64,000 nucleotides of DNA from an uncultured Lachnospiraceae bacterium. GTDB taxonomy: Bacteria; Bacillota; Clostridia; Lachnospirales; Lachnospiraceae. Every line of letters starts with the position of its first letter. The stretch's first letter is position 1. The position numbers and the translations under genes were made by a program. The DNA lies in contig CANQAR010000004.1 of NCBI GenBank assembly GCA_947588845.1, positions 1 to 64,000 on the forward strand. The letters are read 5' to 3'. Shown here in pieces: positions 49,175-58,203 of the stretch. Below the pieces are notes generated by a model. The model did not search any database. It was not told the DNA's origin and saw nothing but the letters and a program-made list of their open reading frames with translations.

Positions 49175-50968
49175 TTAATCCTCCGTAATTTTGAAATATC
49201 TAAATATAGGGTATTTCCTAAACTCATTTTGAATTTCTTCGCTGAGCTTCGAGAAGTAATGTTCAGCAGGAATCCGTTGCTCTAACAACAAATATGCACC
49301 CAGTTTATAAACATCATCCGTAATGCTATCTTCGGCGATTTTCCACAATTCAGTTATCTCATCAATATTAAGCCCACGTTCTCTTTTAAGCACCTGATAA
49401 CGGTTAAGATATTTTATATGATAGTCCAAATACTTCTCAGGAGTATCACAAAGCCATCTTGATAATTCACTGGCAGCTTTAAGCAGATCCTTTCTTGTAT
49501 CATTAGATTTATCATAGGCTTCAAGTAGTTCAAGTAAAAACCAATTCGCCCTTGTATATTTATCTTCAGCCTCTACTTTCTGAAATGAAGGAAGAAAAAG
49601 CTCTGGCTGGATATTTTGGATTTTTAACAAATCATCCGCGTGAAGAATGGAATACTGTGATGTAGGTATCATCTCTCCGTTTGAATCTTCATAAATGACG
49701 TTAAAATCACTCCTAAAAAAATCAAAAACTGAGTATTCTCCGGGTTTTTCTCTTTTGCGAAAGACAAGTGCAAATTTCAAATCGCCTATCGACATCAGAA
49801 GAACCGGTGACAAATCCGGATTAAGTCCAGATATGGGTTTTTTATCAATGAAGGCAACTGCAAGGCGTATCAAATTCCTTATATCCTCCTCAGAAAGAGT
49901 TGACAAATCTAAATCTTCTCTGCAACCGAGCATATCAAGTACCTTCACCGACCGCTGTGCAAATAATAATCGGTTATATTCCTTATCTATATCAAAATTC
50001 TTAAAGTTAGCTCCAGTAGAGTCAAACGGAAATCTTACACCACCAGTCTGAAAATATCCCTTCTCAATATAACTAAGGAGAAAACCCAAATCAACAGCAA
50101 GTACGCGGATTTTAGAAGAATCCTTATAATTGATTTTGTATCCTATTTTATCATTTTCAAATGTTATCAAAAAGCTCTCCCCAAATCGCACAGTGGTTTT
50201 TTCTACGCTTTTAATGACATGGTATTTTGTATAGTAAGTTACATCGTCAATAATAACATCTTTGACAATCTCTTCCTCAGTAAAAATCATATTCAGAAGA
50301 AGTTCTACCGGTTGAGGTATAGTACTCCCTTTAATATGGGCATAAAGATAAGCTTCACTTGTAAGCAATAACTTTTGCGGGTCAAAGACACCTGCCCCAG
50401 CTAATGGTATAGTAAGCCCCTCAAGCAGACCTGATTTTTCAAGCTCGTCCAGCGAATAGAGTTTCGCATCTGTGAAACTCGATTGCTTCTTACAATTTTG
50501 CAAGCAATTCAAAAATATTGTTGCTTTCTTATTCCCATCTTCAGGAAATTTTTTGAGCTTTACTGTTTTTGTCTTTTGATTCTCAGCTTCATCAAGTAAA
50601 AATCTCAGCTTCAACGGAGTAAGCTCCGAATAATAGATTTGAGTTGCTGTTCCGGCATTATTGATACAAACAACAAACAAAACTGCCCCGCCATCGTATA
50701 AATAGTTTTTCAAATCAGAAACTTCAATAGAATAGGAAATCTCGTCAGATGAAAAATCATCATTCACCTTTCCTTTTACTTGAACAGGTAGGCGTCCTTT
50801 AAGCTTATTTTTCTTTTTGCTTGTGTCTTCATAGATATAGACATTGCCATCCCAAGACGGCTCTTTATCATTATCCGCAATAAACTGGTCGAGAAATGGA
50901 GAAGTCACAATGCCGTTCCGTACAGCATTGACAGAAATAGTTTCTATCGCTTTTTTATCTAAATCCAT
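49175..50968 (-). CDS. DUF4365-like N-terminal domain protein of unknown function
   Basis: SPFLDQFIADNDKEPSWDGNVYIYEDTSKKKNKLKGRLPVQVKGK matches the DUF4365 (PD-(D/E)XK-like) pattern; remaining ~450 aa not recognised. Confidence 0.6.
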   Translation of the reverse strand: MDLDKKAIETISVNAVRNGIVTSPFLDQFIADNDKEPSWDGNVYIYEDTSKKKNKLKGRLPVQVKGKVNDDFSSDEISYSIEVSDLKNYLYDGGAVLFVVCINNAGTATQIYYSELTPLKLRFLLDEAENQKTKTVKLKKFPEDGNKKATIFLNCLQNCKKQSSFTDAKLYSLDELEKSGLLEGLTIPLAGAGVFDPQKLLLTSEAYLYAHIKGSTIPQPVELLLNMIFTEEEIVKDVIIDDVTYYTKYHVIKSVEKTTVRFGESFLITFENDKIGYKINYKDSSKIRVLAVDLGFLLSYIEKGYFQTGGVRFPFDSTGANFKNFDIDKEYNRLLFAQRSVKVLDMLGCREDLDLSTLSEEDIRNLIRLAVAFIDKKPISGLNPDLSPVLLMSIGDLKFALVFRKREKPGEYSVFDFFRSDFNVIYEDSNGEMIPTSQYSILHADDLLKIQNIQPELFLPSFQKVEAEDKYTRANWFLLELLEAYDKSNDTRKDLLKAASELSRWLCDTPEKYLDYHIKYLNRYQVLKRERGLNIDEITELWKIAEDSITDDVYKLGAYLLLEQRIPAEHYFSKLSEEIQNEFRKYPIFRYFKITED

Positions 50969-50971
50969 TTC

Positions 50972-52048
50972 TTACACCTCCATTTCCTTTGGAGCCAGAC
51001 CTATTATGAAATCAGTCAGAAGTATTGCATTGAGCGATGCCTTTTTGTTTGGATACTTGTTATACCTACTATGCGAAACACCGTTACGATTAGGAACTCC
51101 TTCAATCACATCGGCGTTTGTATTAATCTGACTGACTATAAAGTTTTCATAGTAATCGGAGAAAATTGGTTCATAATCATTCTCCGCAATTAGTTTTACA
51201 AAATCTTCTTTTGTTTTCTTGCTTTGCCGTCGTTCTGTTACATTCGTTTTGTAGTGTATAAGTCCCTCCCACATTGTTGCTAAACAAGTAATTGTCAGTA
51301 CATATTCGCCTCGAAGATGAGCTTCAACTGCTTGGCCGAGTATCTTTTTTATATGGGGTTCCAAATCAGAATTACGCCATACCTTTTTTATATCTTTTAT
51401 CTCCTTTGGCGTATAATAAGCGAGAATAGCTTTATCTATTCGTGCCTTTCTGCGCTTACTGTTACCTCGGCTTGTTACAATAATCTCATTGATTTCTCTA
51501 AACAATGAAATATCCGCAGTTATTCCGGCATATGGAAACCACTCGCAGTCATACATAGCCTGTAAATAAGCCTTATGGAGTTCCTGATGCCGTTTGACTG
51601 CGCCGATGTTGATTTGCAAGCTTTCGATTATTCTCTGGAATGGAGAATAATCGAAGATATTTAGCCATTCTACAAATGGTGAACGTATTGCAGTAAGCAA
51701 AGACTCGGTCATCACTCTGGAGGCATTTATGATGCTGTCAGACGTTACTCTAAGTGCTGAATCGTTCAGCGCCTTGATTGCCGCGGTAACACTGGAACTC
51801 AACTGATATCCCGAAAACAGTTCCGATAATCTCATGGCAGGAATTTGGATTTGTTTCATTGCTGTCGTCAGAACTGGATAACTGAAATCAATCTGAGATA
51901 GATTCAATCTCATATTCTCTGTAAGATTATGTAATAAAACTTGCTGTAGTAACTCAGGTTGCATCGCTTCCGAAATCTTAGCAATATATCCCATACTCTG
52001 CTTTAATGATTCCGGTATGTTGGGAATGTTCACATTCAGCTCGCTCAT
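50972..52048 (-). CDS. Putative HEPN-domain protein (abortive-infection-like RNase candidate)
   Basis: C-terminal VPNRNGVSHSRYNKYPNKKASLNAILLTDFIIGL carries RN-x3-H, the HEPN catalytic consensus. Confidence 0.65.
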   Translation of the reverse strand: MSELNVNIPNIPESLKQSMGYIAKISEAMQPELLQQVLLHNLTENMRLNLSQIDFSYPVLTTAMKQIQIPAMRLSELFSGYQLSSSVTAAIKALNDSALRVTSDSIINASRVMTESLLTAIRSPFVEWLNIFDYSPFQRIIESLQINIGAVKRHQELHKAYLQAMYDCEWFPYAGITADISLFREINEIIVTSRGNSKRRKARIDKAILAYYTPKEIKDIKKVWRNSDLEPHIKKILGQAVEAHLRGEYVLTITCLATMWEGLIHYKTNVTERRQSKKTKEDFVKLIAENDYEPIFSDYYENFIVSQINTNADVIEGVPNRNGVSHSRYNKYPNKKASLNAILLTDFIIGLAPKEMEV

Positions 52049-52653
52049 AATACTCCTTCCATTTGCTTTTTCAGTTTACTTACCTGCTGGGCCAGCTCAA
52101 ACTTTTTCTTCGGCTGCTTCTCGGTCCTTGCCAATTTTTCCAGCCGATCAATTTTCTTTTGCAGTTTTGCTCTCTGTCCATCTATGCTGATTTGCTCGTC
52201 GAGAGTTCTCCCCTGTTCGATGGTCAGGTCACCAATTTGAATAATAATATTCTCCCATGCCGCATCGAGGTCTAAACCTTTCATCTCAATAGACAATTTC
52301 TCTTTCGGCATCCACACAGTCTGCAACAATTTGTTGCGATAGGTGACCAGTTTCGCCTCGCCCCCATATTCCAGCACCATCACTATATTCTGTGGTATCA
52401 ATTTGGAAAGGGTGATGATATTCTTTTCATCAAAGTCCTTCCGTTTCAGCAACACGGACATCACAAAAAAGGACTTTACCTCTGCGCCTTCTTTCAGATT
52501 CACTTTCTCCGCTGAAATCTCGTTAACGATGTAAATACGGGAAATATCCCTGTCAATCCTCTCCTTTTCGGCTGTATTCATCTGAAACTTAGCATATATC
52601 GCATTTTTCGGAAGCTGTCTGTTCAATTCCGTTGTCTTTGGCAATCCAATCAT
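52045..52653 (-). CDS. DUF4391 domain protein
   Basis: MIGLPKTTELNRQLPKNAIYAKFQM...KNIITLSKLIPQNIVMVLEYGGEAKLVTYRNKLLQTVW...LKKQMEGVL; ATGA overlap with the next gene. Confidence 0.75.
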   Translation of the reverse strand: MIGLPKTTELNRQLPKNAIYAKFQMNTAEKERIDRDISRIYIVNEISAEKVNLKEGAEVKSFFVMSVLLKRKDFDEKNIITLSKLIPQNIVMVLEYGGEAKLVTYRNKLLQTVWMPKEKLSIEMKGLDLDAAWENIIIQIGDLTIEQGRTLDEQISIDGQRAKLQKKIDRLEKLARTEKQPKKKFELAQQVSKLKKQMEGVL

Positions 52654-52657
52654 TGTA

Positions 52658-55600
52658 TCATCTCTCTTTCACGACTAAGAAACAGATAAGCTCGAAGTCA
52701 TCCAGTCCCTTGATAGTAGTATCAATAAAACTAACCTGTTTACCGCCAAGAAAAGAATCAATATCATTTTCCTCTTTGACTTCGATAATGGATGCGATGG
52801 CCTGACCGAGAAGCTTTGATAATTCTCTCATATCCCGTCCATCCTTCGTTTTGCGGTTGAACTGGCGGCACAAATCAGCTATCGGTTCCGTTTCCCCTTT
52901 GCAGAGATACCGCATCTTATCAAGCATCGCTTTGGGGGAAAGATGGTCGCAGACGATTTCCCCCTCATTTGAAATGTAAACCATATAAAATGGATGCAGA
53001 CGATTCTGATTGTTGATGTTCACGCTGCCTTCGCGATTTTTCAAAATAAAGACAACACCCGCTGGCATTTCCTCATTTGCGGGAACGACAGCATGAAGTC
53101 CAAAGGGCGTTTTATCAAGCCCATCGTTGTGCTTGATATATTCGAGCAGATCTAACCTGAATTCATTCAATCCCAAGTCCACGATGGAAATCCCGCTTGT
53201 CATATCCTCTATATCGACCACCTCGTCCTGCAATCGTTTAAGCTGCGCCTTGCGATATTCGAGATCTGTTTTTTCCTCATCGCTCAAAAGGTTATCATCA
53301 CCGGTCGCGGTCATATTAACAATTTTCATGCGAGTCTCAACCTTTGCTTTTAGGTTGATGTAATCATCAAGAGATACATCCGGCCAGAAGTTCACAAGCT
53401 GAATATACTGATTCCTGCTGCCAATACGATCAATACGCCCGAATCTCTGAATGATACGAACAGGATTCCAGTGAATGTCATAGTTGATAAGGTAATCGCA
53501 GTCCTGCAAATTCTGTCCTTCAGAAATACAGTCGGTAGCAATCAGGAAATCTATATCCGTATGATCATTCGGCATCAGGCGTTGCTTGTCCTTTGAAATG
53601 GGAGAAAAACAGGTCAGTACCGTATTCAAGTCACAGCGCAGCTTTGGTACAGTCGTCCTGCCGTCAACCATGCCGGAAACCATAGCTGTATGTAAATCGT
53701 AATTTTGTTTTACAAATACGCTGACATTATCGTAGAGATATTTTGCCGTATCTGCAAAAGCAGTAAAAATGATAATCTTCTTATTACCCTCATTTATCGG
53801 ATGAGCAAGCTTATCCTGTATCACCTCTAAAAGTTTTTGTAACTTTGAATCATGCTCCGGCGTAATATCAGACACCATCAATGTGAGCAGTTCAAGAATT
53901 TCTGCGTCCTTGACAAGGAAGTCTCTCCACGATTTATAATCCATATCGGCAAGTTCGATTTTGATTTTCCTTCCAAAGGAGAACAGATCATCACTGTTCT
54001 GATCATCGCTGTCAAACTCATCAACATCCGAAATATCCGTCAGGTCAAGCCGCACATCGGAAGAACGTTCATAATTATCTATCGTCTCAATCGTCGATTG
54101 AATCAGTTCCCGTATCCTCGTCAAAGTAAGATTGAACGAATATACTGAGCTTTCCATACGTTTCATCAGATTAATGGCCATCAATCGCCGGATACCCTGT
54201 TCACGGTTCGCCTGCGTAAAGCCGACATTGACCCGATTGTCCTGAAACAGCTCAGAATACTTATCCATCTTGCTCGGAAGGATGAAATGGGACGGGGTAT
54301 ATATAGTAAGATTCAAAAGCATAAGCTGCTCAAAAATCTCGTTGTAGTTTATTGCAGATTTCAAATCAGTCAAATGCGGCCGGAGGGAAACTGGCTTCAG
54401 TCTTGTGGGAAAAGTGCCGATGTCCGACATATCATAATACTTCTGAATGTGCTTACGGGAACGGGCAATCGTCACACTGTCAAGCACTTCAAAGAAATCA
54501 AAATCCAGCATACGAAGCAGATTCTCCGTTGTCCTGTCCTCCGGTTCCCATTTGCTCCATGTAGTGAAAGCCCTCTGCGCATTTTTGAAAATATCATCAA
54601 TGGAATGCGTAGTATTCAGTTTTTCATCTATCAAGTCAGCATTTCCCTCATAGGCGAGCGCCAGCTGGTTTTTCAGGTCGAGAAATTTATTGTTGACCGG
54701 CGTTGCAGAAAGCATCAAAACTTTCGTTCTGACACCGGCACGAATAACTTTTTTCAAAAGCCGCACATACCGGTTTTCTTTTTTATCCTCGTCCGGGTTT
54801 TCTGCCACCTTGCCGCCATTGCGGAAATTGTGGGATTCGTCAATGACCACAAGGTCATAATTGCCCCAATTCAATCTGCCTAAATCAAGCCCATTCGATG
54901 TACCGCGTGTACGATTCAAATCCGTATGATAAAGTACATCGTACCGGAGTCTGTCCGCTGCAATGGGGTTATTCACATAATTGTCCTTATAGGTATTCCA
55001 GTTATTCGTCAGCTTTTTCGGACAAAGTACAAGAACGGATTTGTTTCGGTTCTCATAATATTTGATAACCGCAAGTGCAGTAAATGTCTTACCGAGGCCA
55101 ACACTGTCAGCAAGAATACAGCCATTATATTTTTCGAGCTTATTAATAATCGCAAGCGCAGCGTCCTTTTGAAAATTATAAAGCATGTTCCAAATCTTGC
55201 TGTTCTTAAATCCGGTGGCCTCATTCGGCAACACATCCTCAGATATATCTTCAAGGAACTCGTTAAAGATGTTGTACAGCGTGATAAAGTAAATAAAGTC
55301 CGGTGGATTCTCATTGTAAGCAGCTGTAATACTGTCTATTACTTCATCAGTTACCTCTTGAAGCTTACGTTGGTCGTTCCAAAGACTATCAAAAATATCT
55401 ATATATGCTTTTGCAAATGGAACTTCTGTTTTTTGTACCATATTGTAAGCGTTATTTCCTCGTTCACAGCCTAAATCAATCGTCGTAAAACCATTGATAG
55501 GCATATAGTTTTTGTCATCAAGATTGATAAAACCCATCATATTGTCGGATGTTACGTTTGATTTGAAGGTGACTTTTTTCCGTATCCAGTCTGCACATTC

Positions 55601-55906
55601 TTTCGCTATTGCCTTCTGCGTCAGCTCATTTCTCAGCTTGACTTCAAATTCTGTTCCGTACAAGCTGCGCTCACGGTTGAGGCGGGGAATGTAAAACTCA
55701 CGCTTCTCCTTTTTTGTCTTTTCTGTTACAAATGTGGGGGAAGTGAATATAAAACGAAGCTCGTCAATATCCTGCAATTCCTTTTTCAATTCCTGAAAAG
55801 CATAAATAGAGAAACAAGCTGCTGCGATAGACAGCTTGCTGCCTTTCTTAATCTCGACCGCTAAATCATCCCTCAGTGTTTTTGATTTATTATCTATTAG
55901 CTCCAT
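52658..55906 (-). CDS. SNF2-family helicase with N-terminal phospholipase-D-like domain
   Basis: N-terminal KKGSKLSIAAACFSIYAFQELKKELQ (PLD-like); CILADSVGLGKTFTALAVIKYY, DLVVIDESHNFRN, VRIIQRFGRIDRIGSRN. Confidence 0.88.
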   Translation of the reverse strand: MELIDNKSKTLRDDLAVEIKKGSKLSIAAACFSIYAFQELKKELQDIDELRFIFTSPTFVTEKTKKEKREFYIPRLNRERSLYGTEFEVKLRNELTQKAIAKECADWIRKKVTFKSNVTSDNMMGFINLDDKNYMPINGFTTIDLGCERGNNAYNMVQKTEVPFAKAYIDIFDSLWNDQRKLQEVTDEVIDSITAAYNENPPDFIYFITLYNIFNEFLEDISEDVLPNEATGFKNSKIWNMLYNFQKDAALAIINKLEKYNGCILADSVGLGKTFTALAVIKYYENRNKSVLVLCPKKLTNNWNTYKDNYVNNPIAADRLRYDVLYHTDLNRTRGTSNGLDLGRLNWGNYDLVVIDESHNFRNGGKVAENPDEDKKENRYVRLLKKVIRAGVRTKVLMLSATPVNNKFLDLKNQLALAYEGNADLIDEKLNTTHSIDDIFKNAQRAFTTWSKWEPEDRTTENLLRMLDFDFFEVLDSVTIARSRKHIQKYYDMSDIGTFPTRLKPVSLRPHLTDLKSAINYNEIFEQLMLLNLTIYTPSHFILPSKMDKYSELFQDNRVNVGFTQANREQGIRRLMAINLMKRMESSVYSFNLTLTRIRELIQSTIETIDNYERSSDVRLDLTDISDVDEFDSDDQNSDDLFSFGRKIKIELADMDYKSWRDFLVKDAEILELLTLMVSDITPEHDSKLQKLLEVIQDKLAHPINEGNKKIIIFTAFADTAKYLYDNVSVFVKQNYDLHTAMVSGMVDGRTTVPKLRCDLNTVLTCFSPISKDKQRLMPNDHTDIDFLIATDCISEGQNLQDCDYLINYDIHWNPVRIIQRFGRIDRIGSRNQYIQLVNFWPDVSLDDYINLKAKVETRMKIVNMTATGDDNLLSDEEKTDLEYRKAQLKRLQDEVVDIEDMTSGISIVDLGLNEFRLDLLEYIKHNDGLDKTPFGLHAVVPANEEMPAGVVFILKNREGSVNINNQNRLHPFYMVYISNEGEIVCDHLSPKAMLDKMRYLCKGETEPIADLCRQFNRKTKDGRDMRELSKLLGQAIASIIEVKEENDIDSFLGGKQVSFIDTTIKGLDDFELICFLVVKER

Positions 55907-56066
55907 ATCATTACCCACATCTCTCTAAGATTTTTAAATGAGTGCAACCCGACAATGTATCCAACCGAGTAAAAAACACGGAAATATCCGGATTATATGG
56001 TTTTAAATCATGTATCTCCAAAAGCATTTCCGCAGTCCGATCAAATGGAATCAGCCTGTTGCGTCA

Positions 56067-56981
56067 TTAACCTAAATATACATTCTCATTATGCCACATC
56101 AGAAACTCCCTGGCTGGCATTTGACTCTCCTGACTGGGCAAAACTAAAAGTTTGTTTCCATGATATTTATAGTAATCCTTTCCATTTCCATAATCTTCAT
56201 GAAGTCTGTGACTAACCTCTAAACAAAAATCAGGATCAATAGTAATATATCCTTTATCAAATAAAGTATGAAAATCTGATTTCATCAATATTCCATTACT
56301 TGTCAGATGTGGACCATGCTCTGAATACGGTTTGATATGAGCGGCTTCTAACACAGGCAATGTCTTTTCACCGGTAATCGCACATCTTCTCTGATATGCA
56401 TCTGTAACCAATACCCGGAAAGCTCCCTGACCAAGCCGATGCCGCGTTATTGTCTCACTGTACCTGTCTGCAGATGACTCTGCATTAAACGCTGACGGTA
56501 TCCTCTGTAATCTTTCTGTTACAGTTTCATAAAGCCTTTTTCCAATCGGCTCTTCGTCTGAGTATATTTTTCCCTGAACAATGGAATTCTTCCAGTCTTC
56601 AGGTACTGGTATCCAATCTTCTTCATCGAAGAAAAACGGTTCTGTAAGTATGATACACCCAATTGATGGGTTATCCCTGACTATGCCGTTTCGGCCTCTG
56701 TATTTTCGGATTCGATCATGCAGCTCAGACAATGAACGAGTTCCATTTTTTATTCCAAAAGAATCCCAGGCTAGATAAGTTGGCAAACTGGAAAAACGGA
56801 CAAAGAAACCGCCGCCAACCACATAATTATACGGCGCATGAAGTTTAAACAAAAACAATTCATTTGGTTCCAACGCCCGAAAATTACTAGTCCCCGGCTT
56901 CCAAAAATTAACCTCATCACATTTTTCTTCTCTGAGTGTTTCAAACCAGTCTTTATCTGTAATACCTACATACATCTTCAC
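56067..56981 (-). CDS. HNH endonuclease (modification-dependent-restriction-like architecture)
   Basis: C-terminal YQRRCAITGEKTLPVLEAAHIKPYSEHGPHLTSNGILMKSDFHTLFDKGYITID HNH core. Confidence 0.85.
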   Translation of the reverse strand: MKMYVGITDKDWFETLREEKCDEVNFWKPGTSNFRALEPNELFLFKLHAPYNYVVGGGFFVRFSSLPTYLAWDSFGIKNGTRSLSELHDRIRKYRGRNGIVRDNPSIGCIILTEPFFFDEEDWIPVPEDWKNSIVQGKIYSDEEPIGKRLYETVTERLQRIPSAFNAESSADRYSETITRHRLGQGAFRVLVTDAYQRRCAITGEKTLPVLEAAHIKPYSEHGPHLTSNGILMKSDFHTLFDKGYITIDPDFCLEVSHRLHEDYGNGKDYYKYHGNKLLVLPSQESQMPAREFLMWHNENVYLG

Positions 56982-57293
56982 GCCTGTCGCCCTCTTTCGT
57001 AATTCAAAAGCCGAAAACCATTTTCTTTATAAAGTTAGGTGTGTCTCTAAATACATAAGTGATGTGAAAAGCGATTCTTCTGCCACATATTTCTCTTTTT
57101 TTATTTCCTGCATTTTTGATTTATCTTTACACCAAAAACTCTGGTAGAATTAATTTGCCGTATTCTCATGCATCCGTTTTATACATTATACCTTTTTGTC
57201 ATCTTTTGTACAACAGAATTTCGCAAGTCTTCAATTTCAGATAATTCACCATCTAATAAAATTAATAAATGATTTGGCGTCACTAAAACTTTC

Positions 57294-57872
57294 TTATTCA
57301 TCTGTTCTCACACAGCCGTACCGGATCACCTGATATTTTCTGCGCTCATACGGCCAAGTATATTTCTTCTCCCTGATCTGAGCAAGAGCCCTCTCTGCTT
57401 CCCGCTCAAGATCGTCATAGTCCGCCGATCTCTTCGTCTCGATGATCACCGCACGCCTCTTCTTCGCATCCTCCACCACGATATCGCTCCTCCCCTTCCC
57501 CATCTCATAATTCGAGCGCACCAGCAGATTTCCGCCCAGGAGCACTCCGGCCAGCAGTGCATGGTAGTAATTTTCATGATAATCATAATAGCTGATCGTA
57601 TCGAGAAGGATATTCCCGATCTCCTCCTCCAGTGCTCCCTCGTCCCTCTCCCAGATCAGCTCACAAAGCCGGTTATGGGCCGCAGGTTTTACCATCTCTG
57701 AAAACCCCTTCCGGATCTTCTCCACAAAGATTTCACGAATCTCCCTGTTCGGAATCACCAGACGCATCAGTCCATCCTCCGTATTTTCTGCTTCTCGGTC
57801 CAGCATATATTCACATAATTTTACTGCATTGTCATATATTCTCTGAATACGTTGCTGGTCTGAATATTTCAT
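57294..57872 (-). CDS. Chimeric ORF: HepT-like N-terminus (about 23 aa) fused to a duplicated DUF1703 PD-(D/E)XK domain
   Basis: MKYSDQQRIQRIYDNAVKLCEYM (HepT-like) then LDREAENTEDGLMRLVIPNREIREIFVEK... nearly identical to the C-terminus of 58204..59901; ATGA overlap with the MNT gene. Confidence 0.75.
   Translation of the reverse strand: MKYSDQQRIQRIYDNAVKLCEYMLDREAENTEDGLMRLVIPNREIREIFVEKIRKGFSEMVKPAAHNRLCELIWERDEGALEEEIGNILLDTISYYDYHENYYHALLAGVLLGGNLLVRSNYEMGKGRSDIVVEDAKKRRAVIIETKRSADYDDLEREAERALAQIREKKYTWPYERRKYQVIRYGCVRTDE
57298..57804 (-). repeat. Segmental duplication of 58223..58753
   Basis: Alignable end to end by eye between tcatctgttctcacacagc and cggtccagc; 24-bp in-frame difference. 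Confidence 0.85.
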
Positions 57873-58171
57873 GCTACAAGCAGCCTCTCTTTCATAATTG
57901 TACTGTAAAATTCACTATCCGGATTAATCTCATGAATTTCAAACACATCCACTTTCTTTTCCAGTACTTCGCGTAATTCTTCAGCAAGTGAAAAAATCAT
58001 AGTAAGTTTAAATTTTTCTCCTCCATATACCAAAAAATCCAAATCACTATTTATTCCCGCCTCTCCTCTGGCATAGGAACCAAATAAATATATCTGATCT
58101 ACATGATACTTTTGGGCAATCGGTTTAACTAAGCTAACTATAGTTTCTATTGTAAATACCTCATTATTCAT
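57869..58171 (-). CDS. MNT-type minimal nucleotidyltransferase antitoxin
   Basis: IYLFGSYARGEAGINSDLDFLVYGGEKF (GSYARG-x6-D-x-D). Confidence 0.9.
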   Translation of the reverse strand: MNNEVFTIETIVSLVKPIAQKYHVDQIYLFGSYARGEAGINSDLDFLVYGGEKFKLTMIFSLAEELREVLEKKVDVFEIHEINPDSEFYSTIMKERLLVA

Positions 58172-58203
58172 GTTAATCTCACCTTCCTTGAAAGAAAGTT
58201 ATC

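Noticed and set aside
42794-55918. Calling the operon DISARM or BREX
   Set aside because: No DrmA/DrmB(DUF1998), PglZ, BrxC or BrxL-like proteins are seen; the methylase and Res are clear type III RM subunits.
57176-57285. 40-codon minus-strand ORF MNKKVLVTPNHLLILLDGELSEIEDLRNSVVQKMTKRYNV just after the chimeric nuclease
   Set aside because: Starts by overlap with the upstream stop and could be another relic, but too short and unrecognised to call.
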